DNA from: Arthrobacter sp. UM1 | GTDB taxonomy: Bacteria; Actinomycetota; Actinomycetes; Actinomycetales; Micrococcaceae | Assembly (NCBI RefSeq): GCF_020483305.1 | Contig: NZ_JACWAB010000002.1 | Location: 62,001 to 126,000, forward strand | DNA length: 64,000 nucleotides | Direction: 5' to 3' | Part shown: positions 8,101-16,327 of the stretch, one piece after another | How the letters are laid out: each line of letters opens with the position of its first letter | How positions within the stretch are numbered: the stretch's first letter is position 1 | The notes under the pieces: generated by a model | Databases searched by the model: none | What the model saw: the letters and a program-made list of their open reading frames with translations, nothing else | What the model was told of the DNA's origin: nothing | Program-made: the position numbers and the translations under genes

Positions 8101-9179
8101 TGCGGCTGCTCGGGGCCCGGGTGGGGCAGCACGTCGAGATCTCCACGGTCGAGGTCATCCCCCACCTGACGACCTTCGCGTCCGGGTGCTTCGCGGCCGA
8201 CCACACCATGATCGGCAATCCCCGCCGAGGCCGCGGTTGGCTGCACGTGGGCGAGGCCGTCGTCGGCCCCCGCGCCTTCGTCGGCAACTCCGCGATCATC
8301 AGTGCCGACCACCAGTCGCCGGCGAGCTCGCTCATCGCGGTGCTCTCCTGCTCCAAGGCGGACGCCACGGTGGGCTCCTCCTGGCTGGGGCGCGTCCCGG
8401 CCAAGATCGCCCGGAGCGTCACCGAGTCCGACGACGCGACGACGTACTCGCCGAAGCGCTCGCGGCTCGTCATGCGCTCGCTCGTCGAGGCGCTGCGCGT
8501 CTTCCCCATGATGGTCACCGCCTGGGTGGACCTGGCCATCGTCGCGGTCTTCAACCGCATCTACATGGACCACCTCTGGAGCATCGGGGAGAGCGCGGCG
8601 TTCTTCACCGTCCTGGCCTGGTCCCCGCTCGTGGTCCTCGCCGCGGGCGTGTTCTCGGCGCTGCTGCCCATCGGTGTGAAGTGGGCCCTGGTGGGCCGGT
8701 TCCAGGCGGGGGAGCAGGCGCTGTTCAGCTCCTTCATCTGGCGCAACGAGCTCATGGACGTGTTCGTCGAGTCCCTCGCGGTGCCGGGGATCATCCGGTT
8801 CTCCATCGGCTCGCCCCTCTTCAACGTCTGGGCGCGGCTCATGGGGGCGAGGATCGGCCGCGGCGTGTGGTGCGAGACCTGGTGGCTGCCGGAGTTCGAC
8901 CTCGTGGTCCTCGAGAAGAACTCGACCGTCAACCGCGGCACCGTGCTGCAGACCCATCTCTTCCACGACCGGGTCATGCAGATGTCCGAGGTCCGGCTCG
9001 AGGAGGGCGCCACCCTCGGCCCCGGCAGCTTCATCCTGCCGGGCGCGACCATCGGCGAGCGCACGACGGTGGGCCCGGGCTCGCTCGTCATGCTCCACGA
9101 GCGGCTGCCCAGCGACTCGCACTGGGGCGGCAACCCCGTCCAGCACATCGCCGAGCCGTCCTCGGCCGCCCGTGCCTGA
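5103..9179 (+). CDS. Pls/PosA-family non-ribosomal peptide synthetase (polyamino-acid synthetase)
   Basis: 1358 residues, close to the roughly 1320 of epsilon-poly-L-lysine synthetase Pls. An adenylation domain (about 70-555) shows VIFTSGSTGKPKG near 210, AFDASCEEMW, NTYGPTEATV, YRTGDLVR, GRADDQVKISG and KTSGKVDRKALP. A carrier domain follows, with FEVGGSSI and the phosphopantetheine Ser at 593. From about 680 come membrane segments alternating with hexapeptide-repeat (left-handed beta-helix) blocks near 795-860, 1010-1060 and 1270-1345. There is no condensation or thioesterase domain, the Pls/PosA architecture in which the C-terminal membrane region elongates a homopolymer such as poly-lysine or poly-ornithine. 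A GGAG site precedes the ATG. The monomer used here cannot be read from sequence. Downstream, 27 bp away, lies a membrane acyltransferase-like gene. Confidence 0.9.
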   Translation: MGAHAVFPGDDPLKSEGRGAAAPPPLADRSTPPPSGRTTPPSADRSASSVAFEAPPWADGVTLKDLALYPVAEAPAPRTLVDIFRATVAAHPQAPAVDDGSTVLTYAEFAERVEEQACILRSHGIGPGCCVGIRVPSGSADLYTAILGTIVSGAAYVPVDWDDPDERAATVWEEADVAAVYGEGLGLELRGPARPAVPDSAVPGLEDTAWVIFTSGSTGKPKGVAISHRSAAALVDAERVLYLAAAPLEPGDRVMAGLSVAFDASCEEMWLAWRSGAALVPAPRSVVRSAVDLGDWIRSSGVTAISTVPTLASLWPEDALVNIRLLIFGGEACPNSLARRLSVPGREVWNTYGPTEATVIATGAVLTGEPPVRIGLPLNGWELAVVDEDENPVLWGEEGELIIGGVGLGRYLDPEKDAEKYAPMPSLGWDRAYRTGDLVRADREGVVFVGRADDQVKISGQRIELSGIDEDLTRVPGVRAGASAVHSTEGGNQILVCYVTESEPGTLERARVREAVAANLPGTLVPSVVVMPELPMKTSGKVDRKALPWPVDTGEERDFGDEELTRLARRWTEQLGPVPLEEDTDFFEVGGSSIALAKLVSVLRQDHPDAEIGELYKAPTLRGMRDYLRTLTTEREARPAVRPRPAWNGPVQAAFVLALYVVSGARYAYGATIVVWFLAAFLKATWVPTPPLLPLVAAWLCLFSLPGRMVFSSLAIRALMAGFAPGEYRRGSWAHIRLWMSERILEFNKFEGIQGAPAMTLLFRMLGNRVGRGAQLTTLPPVTGLLRIGERSVLEREADVAGHWIDGDRLIVRGITVGDDVRIGARSVVDGGVVLGDRCEVSAGSHVAGDVPDDTLVCGAPAAPIGPSGLTWPEERPEADFSFGVRLAYTAAQVWMGVMLFVAMIPAGLLVFGRVQGTERFEDVVPVVASWVPVFVILTSAVWLGLVVLSVRLAATLIRPGYFSLYGIQMWAVWFTETLLDRTRVSAYPVYASSFTPLFMRLLGARVGQHVEISTVEVIPHLTTFASGCFAADHTMIGNPRRGRGWLHVGEAVVGPRAFVGNSAIISADHQSPASSLIAVLSCSKADATVGSSWLGRVPAKIARSVTESDDATTYSPKRSRLVMRSLVEALRVFPMMVTAWVDLAIVAVFNRIYMDHLWSIGESAAFFTVLAWSPLVVLAAGVFSALLPIGVKWALVGRFQAGEQALFSSFIWRNELMDVFVESLAVPGIIRFSIGSPLFNVWARLMGARIGRGVWCETWWLPEFDLVVLEKNSTVNRGTVLQTHLFHDRVMQMSEVRLEEGATLGPGSFILPGATIGERTTVGPGSLVMLHERLPSDSHWGGNPVQHIAEPSSAARA

Positions 9180-9206
9180 CCCGAACCACGACGAACGGAG
9201 ACCACT

Positions 9207-10688
9207 GTGACCACGTACAGCGAATTCCCGCCTCCGGGCGGCGGCACCGGCGCCGGAGGGAGCTCCGCCGTGGAGAGCCCCTCGGACCGGCTCCTGCGGC
9301 TCGGGCCCGAGGCGACGCTCGAGCACCTCGCCCACGGCCGCCCCAAACCCGGGCTGCGGTCGGCGTCTCGGAGAGCCGCCTCCCTCGGCTCGGCCCTCAC
9401 TCCCCAGCCCGTGGACGGCCCCCTCCCCGAGGACCGCGAGGCCGCGGTGGACGAGGCCCCCGCGAGCGAGGGGGAGCAGACCGCGCCGAGGAAAGGGCGC
9501 ATTCTCGCGATCGACGCCGCCCGCGGCCTCGCCTTCCTGGGCATGGTCGCGGTCCACACCCTGCCGGCCCTCACGCCGGACCGCCAGAGCGCGAGCCTCG
9601 AGTGGACCCTGTTCGCGGGCCACGCGGCGGCGCTCTTCGCGCTGCTCGCCGGCGTCTCCCTCGCCTTCTCCACGGGCGGCAGCCGGGGGCTCTCCCGCGA
9701 GCGGGCGGCCTCGGCGCGGACGGCCGTCCTCGTGCGGGCGCTCGTCATCTTCCTCATCGGACTGACGATCAGCCTGGCGCCCCTGCAGCACGAGAGCATC
9801 CTCATCTACTACGGCGCGATGTTCCTCATGGCGGTCCCGTTCCTCCGGGCGCGGGTCCCCGTCCTTCTCGGGGCGGCGGCCGCGGTCATGGCCGGGATGC
9901 CCTTCGCGATGCAGGCGGCTGTGCCCTTCGCGGCGCGGATGCCGGACAACCCGACGTTCGCGGACCTCGCCCGCGATCCCGCCGGGTGCCTGCTCCACCT
10001 CCTGCTCACCGGGGTCTACCCGGCCGCCTCGTGGATGGCGTTCGTGCTCGTCGGCCTCGCGATCGGCCGCCTCGACCTCCGGGCCCGGGGAGCGGGCGCG
10101 TGGCTGTTCGTGAGCGGAGCCGTCGTGGCGCTCCTCGCCCACGCGGCCTCGATGTCCTGGCTCCTCCGGTTCGGCGGCTATGACGCGATCGCCGGAGCGA
10201 CGCCGGGCATGTCGGAGTCCGAGATCGACGACGTCATCGTCTTCGGCCCGAACGTGCACCTTCCGACGACGACGCCCGCGTGGCTCGTCATCGACGGTCC
10301 GCACACGAACACGCCGTTCGCGCTCGCCTTCAGCCTCGGCCTCGCCGTGGCCGCCGTCGGGCTCTTCCTGGCGGTGGCGGACCGGTTCCCGGCCGTCTTC
10401 CGCCTGCTCGCCTTCATGGGGTCGATGACGCTGACGCTCTACACGTCCCACCTCCTCCTCATGACGGTCATCCCGTGGGCCAGCGCGCCGCAGCTCTGCT
10501 ATTGGCTGCAGGTGCTCGGGGCGCTCGTCTTCGCCTCGGCGTGGATGAACGCGCTCGGGCGCGGGCCGCTGGAGGCGGTCGTCACGTTCCTCGCCAAGGG
10601 CTCGAGCCGGATCGTCGATCGGCTCGGCGCACGACGGCGGCAGGGGCGGGCCGCAGCGCGGCGGCGCCTGAGGCGCGGCGGGGACTGA
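9207..10688 (+). CDS. Heparan-alpha-glucosaminide N-acetyltransferase-like / DUF1624-type membrane protein
   Basis: 493 residues from a GTG with ACGGAG 9 nt upstream. About 100 hydrophilic residues precede RILAIDAARGLAFLGMVAVHTLP, the hallmark start of HGSNAT-like acyltransferase-3-related membrane proteins. About 10-12 transmembrane helices follow, and a basic C-terminus (RRRQGRAAARRRLRRGGD) ends the protein. Family members transfer acyl groups across the membrane, but many bacterial ones are uncharacterised. The 27-bp gap to the synthetase implies one operon, so a role in modifying, capping or exporting the polyamino-acid product is a reasonable inference, not shown by the sequence. Confidence 0.75.
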   Translation: MTTYSEFPPPGGGTGAGGSSAVESPSDRLLRLGPEATLEHLAHGRPKPGLRSASRRAASLGSALTPQPVDGPLPEDREAAVDEAPASEGEQTAPRKGRILAIDAARGLAFLGMVAVHTLPALTPDRQSASLEWTLFAGHAAALFALLAGVSLAFSTGGSRGLSRERAASARTAVLVRALVIFLIGLTISLAPLQHESILIYYGAMFLMAVPFLRARVPVLLGAAAAVMAGMPFAMQAAVPFAARMPDNPTFADLARDPAGCLLHLLLTGVYPAASWMAFVLVGLAIGRLDLRARGAGAWLFVSGAVVALLAHAASMSWLLRFGGYDAIAGATPGMSESEIDDVIVFGPNVHLPTTTPAWLVIDGPHTNTPFALAFSLGLAVAAVGLFLAVADRFPAVFRLLAFMGSMTLTLYTSHLLLMTVIPWASAPQLCYWLQVLGALVFASAWMNALGRGPLEAVVTFLAKGSSRIVDRLGARRRQGRAAARRRLRRGGD

Positions 10689-10704
10689 CCCGGCCGCTGC
10701 CCTC

Positions 10705-10742
10705 GGAGACCGCCTCGGCCGACAGGAGCCGGGGCGGTCTCC
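10705..10742 (+). terminator. Hairpin after the Pls/PosA-type operon
   Basis: GGAGACCGCC (10705-10714) and GGCGGTCTCC (10733-10742) form a perfect 10-bp stem 16 bp after the stop codon. Only ACTTAT follows, so it is a weak intrinsic terminator or a processing hairpin. Confidence 0.5.
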
Positions 10743-10745
10743 ACT

Positions 10746-10751
10746 TATGAT
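10746..10751 (+). promoter_or_regulatory. Candidate -10 box for the ureohydrolase gene
   Basis: TATGAT lies directly after the preceding hairpin and would give a leader of about 60 nt to the GTG at 10820. No clear -35 hexamer is seen. Confidence 0.4.
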
Positions 10752-10819
10752 GTAGAACACACCGCGATTCCCGGCTATGCAACGACGCTGGCCCGCGTGA
10801 TCCTCAGAGAGGAGACCTC

Positions 10820-11851
10820 GTGGAGGAGATCCGCATCCGCGAAGGGGGCCGGCTTGGCCCGATCGACTCGTCCCAGACTCCCCGCTACGCAGGCCCGGCC
10901 ACATTCGCCCGCCTGCCTCGGCTGGAGCAGGTGGAGCGCGCCGACGTCGCCGTCGTCGGCGTCCCGTTCGACTCGGGCGTGTCCTACCGCCCCGGCGCCC
11001 GCTTCGGCGCCAACCACGTCCGGGAGTCCTCGCGGCTCCTGCGGCCCTACAACCCGGCGCAGGACTATTCGCCCTTCGCCGCCGCCCAGGTGGCGGACGC
11101 GGGGGACATGTCCGTCAGCCCGTTCAACATCAACGAGGCCATCGAGTCGATCCAGGAGAGCGCGCTCGGGCTCACGGAGGACGGCACGCGGCTGCTCACC
11201 GTGGGCGGCGACCACACGATCGCGCTGCCCCTGCTGCGCGCCGCGAAGGAGCGGGCCGGCGAGCCGCTCGCGTTCCTGCACTTCGACGCCCACCTGGACA
11301 CGTGGGACACCTACTTCGGCGCCGAGTACACGCACGGCACCCCCTTCCGCCGCGCTGTGGAGGAGGGCCTCCTCGACACGGACGCCATCAGCCACGTGGG
11401 CACCCGCGGGCCGCTCTACGGCAAGAAGGACCTGGAGGACGACCGGCGCTTCGGGTTCGGCATCGTCACGAGCTCGGACGTCTACTACCAGGGCGTCCGG
11501 GAGACGGTGGCCAAGCTCAAGGACCGCCTCGGGGACCGCCCGCTCTACGTGTCCGTGGACATCGACGTCCTGGACCCCGCCCACGCCCCCGGCACCGGCA
11601 CGCCCGAGGCCGGCGGCCTGACGAGCCGCGAGCTGCTCGAGATCCTCCGCGGCCTGCGCGGCTGCAACCTGGTCGGCGCGGACGTCGTCGAGGTCGCCCC
11701 CGCCTACGACCACGCCGAGATGACCGGCGTCGCCGCGAGCCACGTGGCCTACGACCTCGTCACCCTGCTCGCCGAGCGGGCCGAGCTCGAGCGGGAGGCC
11801 CCTGCCGATGCGGGCGCCGGCCGCGAGACCCCGGGGGAGGAGGCCCGATGA
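10820..11851 (+). CDS. Agmatinase / guanidinobutyrase-type ureohydrolase
   Basis: 343 residues, GTG start with AGAGAGGAG upstream. All ureohydrolase metal ligands are visible: GGDHT (His132), HFDAHLD (Asp156, His158, Asp160) and SVDIDVLDP (Asp247, Asp249). The enzyme would bind two Mn ions and release urea from a guanidino compound. The family includes agmatinase and 4-guanidinobutyrase, which sequence alone does not separate. The stop overlaps the ATG of a ThDP-dependent decarboxylase (ATGA), so the two are translationally coupled. If that partner is a 2-ketoarginine decarboxylase, guanidinobutyrase is the better guess; if not, agmatine hydrolysis to putrescine is the default. Confidence 0.85.
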   Translation: MEEIRIREGGRLGPIDSSQTPRYAGPATFARLPRLEQVERADVAVVGVPFDSGVSYRPGARFGANHVRESSRLLRPYNPAQDYSPFAAAQVADAGDMSVSPFNINEAIESIQESALGLTEDGTRLLTVGGDHTIALPLLRAAKERAGEPLAFLHFDAHLDTWDTYFGAEYTHGTPFRRAVEEGLLDTDAISHVGTRGPLYGKKDLEDDRRFGFGIVTSSDVYYQGVRETVAKLKDRLGDRPLYVSVDIDVLDPAHAPGTGTPEAGGLTSRELLEILRGLRGCNLVGADVVEVAPAYDHAEMTGVAASHVAYDLVTLLAERAELEREAPADAGAGRETPGEEAR

Positions 11852-13536
11852 GCGAGGCTCCGCACGCGAGCGCCGACGTCGTCGGCCCCTCTGATCCGCA
11901 GGGCCGCCGCAACGGCGGAGATCTCGTCGTGGAGACGCTCGAGGCCCTCGGCGCCACGACGGTCTTCGGCATCCCGGGCCAGCACGCGCTCGGCCTCTTC
12001 GACGCGCTGAGCCGGTCGAGGCTCGAGTTCGTCTCCTCACGCGTCGAGAACAACGCCGCGTTCGCCGCGGACGGGTTCTCCCGCGCCACGGGCCAGGTGG
12101 GCGTGCTCTTCCTCTCCACGGGCCCCGGCGCCCTCACCGCGCTCGCGGGCCTCCAGGAGGCCTACGCCACGGGCGTGCCGATCGTCGTCGTCGCCTCCCA
12201 GATCCCCGTGGACGGGATCGGCGCCCGGCGCAAGGGCATGCTCCACCAGCTCGACGACCAGAAGCTCTCCGCGTCCAACGTGACCAAGAGCCAGCGGCTG
12301 GTGCAGCACGCCTCCGGCATCCCCTCGGCCGTCCAGGACGCGTGGACGGACGCGATCTCCACGCCGCAGGGCCCGGTCTGGGTCGAGGTGCCGCAGGACG
12401 TGCTCCTCGACTCGACGATCGTCCCCCAGGTGGAGGACGCGCTCGCCGAGCCGTTCGACAACCCGCCCCGCGTGGAGCTCGTCCGCGAGGCCGTGCGGTG
12501 GCTCGCCGCCTCCGAGCGCCCCGCGATCGTGGCAGGCGGAGGCGTCCGCCGCGGCCGGGCCGAGGCCTCGCTCCTGTCCATCGCGGAGAAGCTCGGCGCG
12601 CCCGTCATCTGCTCGCCGGGCGGCAACGGCGCGTTCCCGTGGGACCACGGGCTCTCCCTCCAGTCCTGGATCGAGGACCGCCACACCACCGAGGTCCTCG
12701 AGGACGCGGACGTCCTGCTCGCGGTGGGCACCTCCCTCGGCGAGGTGACGAGCAACTACTTCACCCTCGAGCCCCGCGGCCGCCTCATCCAGATCGACGC
12801 CGAGCCGCGCGTCCTCGAGTCCAACAAGCCGGGCCTCGGCATCCGCGCGGACGCCGGCCAGGCGCTCGCGGCGCTCGACGACGCCCTCACGCCCGCCGCC
12901 CTCGAGGGCCACCGGGCCGACTGGCACGGGTCCGCCCCGCAGGAGCTCGTCCGCGAGACGCTGCGGAAGGTGCAGGAGCGGCTCGACGGCCAGGACCTCG
13001 CGCGGGAGCGGCGCTTCATGGCGGACCTCCGCGAGGCCGTGCCGGACTCCATGCAGACGTTCTGGGACATGACCATCTCGGCCTACTGGGCCTGGTCCTG
13101 CTGGGACTCCCGCGGCGGCGAGTTCCACTCCGCCCAGGGCGCGGGCGGCCTCGGCTACGGCTATCCCGCCGCCCTCGGCGGCGCGGCCGGCCTGGGCGAG
13201 CGGGTCTTCGCGGTCTCCGGGGACGGCTCCGCGATGTACTCGATCGCGGAGCTTGCCACCGCGCGCCAGCACAGCCTTCCGGTCACGTGGCTCATCGTCG
13301 ACGACGGCGGCTACGGCATCCTCCGCGAGTACATGGAGGGGGCCTTCGGGCAGGCGACGGCGACGGAGCTGGCCCGGCCCGACTTCGTCGCGCTGGCCGA
13401 GTCCTTTGGGGTCCCGGCCGAGCGGGTCCCGCCGGAGGAGGTCGGGGACGCCCTGCGGCGGGCGTTCGCGGCGGACGGTCCGAACGTCGTCGTCGTGGAG
13501 GCGCTCATCCGGCTGTTCGCGCCGACGCACCTCTGA
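11848..13536 (+). CDS. ThDP-dependent decarboxylase / acetolactate-synthase-like enzyme
   Basis: 562 residues, three-domain ThDP enzyme. The catalytic Glu67 lies in [13 protein letters not shown], and the cofactor motif GDGSAMYS begins at 458 and runs to IVDDGGYG. The middle domain (about 205-340) binds no obvious FAD-specific motif. The fold covers acetolactate synthase, oxalyl-CoA decarboxylase and 5-guanidino-2-oxopentanoate (2-ketoarginine) decarboxylase AruI. Its 4-bp overlap with a ureohydrolase argues for the last: arginine transamination, decarboxylation to 4-guanidinobutyraldehyde, oxidation, then urea removal to GABA. No arginine transaminase is in the window, so this assignment is an inference. 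Confidence 0.75.
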   Translation: MSEAPHASADVVGPSDPQGRRNGGDLVVETLEALGATTVFGIPGQHALGLFDALSRSRLEFVSSRVENNAAFAADGFSRATGQVGVLFLSTGPGALTALAGLQEAYATGVPIVVVASQIPVDGIGARRKGMLHQLDDQKLSASNVTKSQRLVQHASGIPSAVQDAWTDAISTPQGPVWVEVPQDVLLDSTIVPQVEDALAEPFDNPPRVELVREAVRWLAASERPAIVAGGGVRRGRAEASLLSIAEKLGAPVICSPGGNGAFPWDHGLSLQSWIEDRHTTEVLEDADVLLAVGTSLGEVTSNYFTLEPRGRLIQIDAEPRVLESNKPGLGIRADAGQALAALDDALTPAALEGHRADWHGSAPQELVRETLRKVQERLDGQDLARERRFMADLREAVPDSMQTFWDMTISAYWAWSCWDSRGGEFHSAQGAGGLGYGYPAALGGAAGLGERVFAVSGDGSAMYSIAELATARQHSLPVTWLIVDDGGYGILREYMEGAFGQATATELARPDFVALAESFGVPAERVPPEEVGDALRRAFAADGPNVVVVEALIRLFAPTHL

Positions 13537-13582
13537 CCGCGGCTCCGCGCCCTCGTGCCCGCAGGCGTGCGAGACTTGGGGC

Positions 13583-14713
13583 ATGACTGCCGAGCACCAG
13601 AACGCCTCGTCCGTGAAAGCTCCGAGCAATCTCTTCATGATTGCGGAAGACCGCTTCCAGAACTGGCGGGCCCACCGCCGGCTCGAGCGCGGTGCCACGC
13701 CCGTGGCCAAGGGGTTCATGGGCTACGGCACGCAGAGCTGGGTCCGGGTCCTGGCCCGCGTGGTGGTGACCTCGCCGCTCGACGATCAGACGGCCTCCCT
13801 CGAGGCCGCCTCCAAGGTGGTGCGGGACGGCATGCGCGGGTGGCGGAACTTCGTCAACCCGCCGCTGCCGAACTGCCGTGTGACCATCGAGGTCGGCGGG
13901 CGGAGCTTCGAGGCCGTGGCAGACCGCGGAGGCGTGGTGGACGTCCGGCTCGAGGTGCCCATGGAGCTCGGGTGGCAGACCTACCGGATCACGCCGGAGG
14001 GCGGCCGCCCGGGCGAGGGCGAGATCCGCGTGGTGGACGAGACGATCAAGTTCGGCGTCGTCTCCGACATCGACGACACGGTCATGGTCACAGCCCTCCC
14101 GCGCCCGATGCTCGCCGCGTGGAACACGTTCATCCTCGACGAGCACGCGCGCACGCCCACGCCCGGCATGCCGGTGCTCTACGACAGGCTGACCGCGTCC
14201 ACCGATGTGGGCCTGCTCGTCTACCTCTCCACGGGCCCGTGGAACGTGGCGAGCACGCTCAAGCGCTTCCTCGCGCGGAACCTCTACCCGAAGGCGCCGC
14301 TGCTCCTCACGGACTGGGGCCCCACGCCCACGCGCTACTTCCGCTCCGGCAAGGAGCACAAGATGGCGCAGCTGACGCGGCTCGCGGAGGAGTACCCGGA
14401 CTACAAGTGGTTCCTCTTCGGGGATGACGGCCAGCATGACGAGGAGATCTACGGCTGGTTCGAGCGGACCTACCCGGGGCGCGTGGAGGCCGTGGTCATC
14501 CGCCAGCTCTCCGCCGGCGAGGCCGTCCTGGCGGGCGGCCGCTCGCAGCACGCGCGGGACCTCGCCGCCCGCGGGGACGTCCCGTGGATCTATGCGCCCG
14601 ACGGCGCCGGCGTGGCCCAGCAGCTCGCGGACCTCGGGTACATCGTGGACGGCAACTCCACCACCGAGGACTTCGAGCCGGTCGAGGACACCTCCCCGAA
14701 GCTGCGCTTCTAG
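13583..14713 (+). CDS. App1-family (DUF2183) phosphatase
   Basis: 376 residues starting at the ATG at 13583. The C-terminal domain carries the HAD-type motif D162-I-D164-D165-T166 and later LLVYLSTGPWNV and FLFGDDGQHDEEIY, matching the App1 phosphatidate phosphatase family (PF09949). About 150 residues of beta-rich sequence precede it. Yeast App1 removes phosphate from phosphatidate; the bacterial substrate is not established. There is no signal peptide or membrane helix, so it is probably cytoplasmic or peripheral. Its end overlaps by 4 bp the end of the convergent dehydrogenase gene. Confidence 0.85.
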   Translation: MTAEHQNASSVKAPSNLFMIAEDRFQNWRAHRRLERGATPVAKGFMGYGTQSWVRVLARVVVTSPLDDQTASLEAASKVVRDGMRGWRNFVNPPLPNCRVTIEVGGRSFEAVADRGGVVDVRLEVPMELGWQTYRITPEGGRPGEGEIRVVDETIKFGVVSDIDDTVMVTALPRPMLAAWNTFILDEHARTPTPGMPVLYDRLTASTDVGLLVYLSTGPWNVASTLKRFLARNLYPKAPLLLTDWGPTPTRYFRSGKEHKMAQLTRLAEEYPDYKWFLFGDDGQHDEEIYGWFERTYPGRVEAVVIRQLSAGEAVLAGGRSQHARDLAARGDVPWIYAPDGAGVAQQLADLGYIVDGNSTTEDFEPVEDTSPKLRF

Positions 14714-16269
14714 AGGCGCAGGGCGCGCAGCAGGCGCAGGCCCGCCGTCATCGCGTCCATGAACCCCTGGCGCGAGACGCCCTCGGGGACGCCGAAGCCG
14801 AGCGCGTTCTGCACGGCCACGGTCTGCGTCCAGGTCAGGTGCTCCAGGGCCTCGCGACCGTGGCGTCCGCCGTTGCCGGAGAGACCGTAGCCCTGCATGG
14901 GGGAGTCGACGGCGCCGAACGCGGCCGCGAACATCTCGTTGACGTTGACCGTCCCGGACTCGATCCGGGCCGCGAGGGCGTGGCCCGCGCGCCGGCTCCC
15001 CGCCCAGACCGAGGCGTTGAGGCCGTAGGGCGTGGAGTTCATCTGCTCGACGCCCTCCTCGACGGAGTCCACCGGGTACAGGCTCACGAGGGGGCCGAAC
15101 GTCTCCTCCGCGAAGCATGCGGCCTCCGGCGTGACGCCCTCGAGGATCGTGGGCTCGTACGCGAAGGGGCCGATGTCCGGGCGGGCGCGGCCTCCGGCCA
15201 CCACCGAGGCGCCGTGCGAGCGGGCGTCCTCCACGTGGGCCTCGACGCGCTCGAGCTGCTTCGGCCCGGTCAGCGTGCCGATGTCGTAGTCCGCGCCGTA
15301 GCCCGCGCCGAGGACGGCGTCCGCCGTCGCGCGCCGGAACGCCTCGCGGAAGCGCTCGTACGCCGGACGCTCCACATACACCCTCTCCATCGAGACGCAG
15401 AGCTGGCCGGCGGAGGAGAAGCAGCCGCGCACCGCGGCCTTCGCCGCCGCCTGGAGGTCCGCGTCCGCCGTGACGAGCATGCCGTTCTTGCCGCCGAGCT
15501 CCAGCGAGGTCCCGATCATCCGCTGCGCGGCGCGGGTGGCCACGTCCACGCCCGTCTTCGTGGAGCCCGTGAAGGCCACGAAGTCGCAGCTCTCCGAGAT
15601 CGCGGGGCCGATGACGGAGCCCTCGCCGACCACGACCTGCCAGAGGTTCGGGTCCAGGCCCGCCTGGACGGCCAGGCGACGGCAGAAGAGCGTGACGAGA
15701 GCGGTCTGCGAGTCCGGCTTGTGGAGGATCGCGTTGCCCGCGACGAGCGGGGCGATCGCATCCGAGATGCCGAGGGAGAGCGGGTAGTTCCACGGCGAGA
15801 TGTGGCCCACGACGCCGTGGGGGTGCCGGTGGAGGAAGGCGCTCGTGAGGCCCGGGACGGCCGCACGGCGGCGCTCGGTGCGCAGGGCGCGCGGGGCCGT
15901 CCGCGCGTAGTAGGCGACGACGAGGAGCACGTGCATGAGCTCGTCGAACGCGTGGATCCGGGACTTGCCCGTCTCCGCCTGGACGAGCGTCAGGATCTCC
16001 TCGCGGTGCTCGGCGAGCAGCCCGTGGAGCCGTCCGAGCCAGCGGGCCCGTGAGCGGGCGCTCCGCGCGGCCCACGGGGCCTGGGCCCTGCGGGCGTCCT
16101 CGAGAGCCGAGGCGACCGTCTCCTCCGTGGCGGCGGCGTAGCGGGCGAGCGTCTCCCCGCTGAACGGCTCGATCGAGGAGGCCTGTCCAGAGCTCTCCTC
16201 GCCGCGGGCCTCGGCGGCGAGGGCGGCGATGCGGTCGGGCGGGAATCCGGGGATCCGAGGTGCGCTCAT
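14710..16269 (-). CDS. Succinic semialdehyde dehydrogenase, GabD2-like
   Basis: 519 residues of an aldehyde dehydrogenase: SPWNYPLSL near 160, Glu257 in LELGGKN and the nucleophile Cys291 in SAGQLCVS. The order of motifs and the C-terminus resemble the actinobacterial NADP-type succinic semialdehyde dehydrogenases called GabD2. It would convert succinic semialdehyde to succinate. Two pathways in this window can supply that aldehyde: homoprotocatechuate degradation (HpaI product) and a putative ketoarginine/GABA route. Substrate assignment within aldehyde dehydrogenases is uncertain without comparison to characterised members. Confidence 0.8.
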   Translation of the reverse strand: MSAPRIPGFPPDRIAALAAEARGEESSGQASSIEPFSGETLARYAAATEETVASALEDARRAQAPWAARSARSRARWLGRLHGLLAEHREEILTLVQAETGKSRIHAFDELMHVLLVVAYYARTAPRALRTERRRAAVPGLTSAFLHRHPHGVVGHISPWNYPLSLGISDAIAPLVAGNAILHKPDSQTALVTLFCRRLAVQAGLDPNLWQVVVGEGSVIGPAISESCDFVAFTGSTKTGVDVATRAAQRMIGTSLELGGKNGMLVTADADLQAAAKAAVRGCFSSAGQLCVSMERVYVERPAYERFREAFRRATADAVLGAGYGADYDIGTLTGPKQLERVEAHVEDARSHGASVVAGGRARPDIGPFAYEPTILEGVTPEAACFAEETFGPLVSLYPVDSVEEGVEQMNSTPYGLNASVWAGSRRAGHALAARIESGTVNVNEMFAAAFGAVDSPMQGYGLSGNGGRHGREALEHLTWTQTVAVQNALGFGVPEGVSRQGFMDAMTAGLRLLRALRL

Positions 16270-16314
16270 GCCCCCAGTCTGCCAGGGGTGTCCCCGGCAG
16301 GCGAGGGGATCGAG

Positions 16315-16320
16315 TAGTCT
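16315..16320 (+). promoter_or_regulatory. Likely leaderless -10 box
   Basis: TAGTCT ends 7 nt before the ATG at 16328, the spacing expected when transcription starts at the initiation codon. Confidence 0.45.
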
Positions 16321-16327
16321 GCGTCAC

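Noticed and set aside
5031-10904. A 1957-codon open frame on the minus strand opposite the synthetase operon
   Set aside because: It is a high-GC shadow: Arg/Gly/Asp/Glu-rich low-complexity protein without domain motifs, while the plus strand has complete NRPS and membrane-protein signatures.
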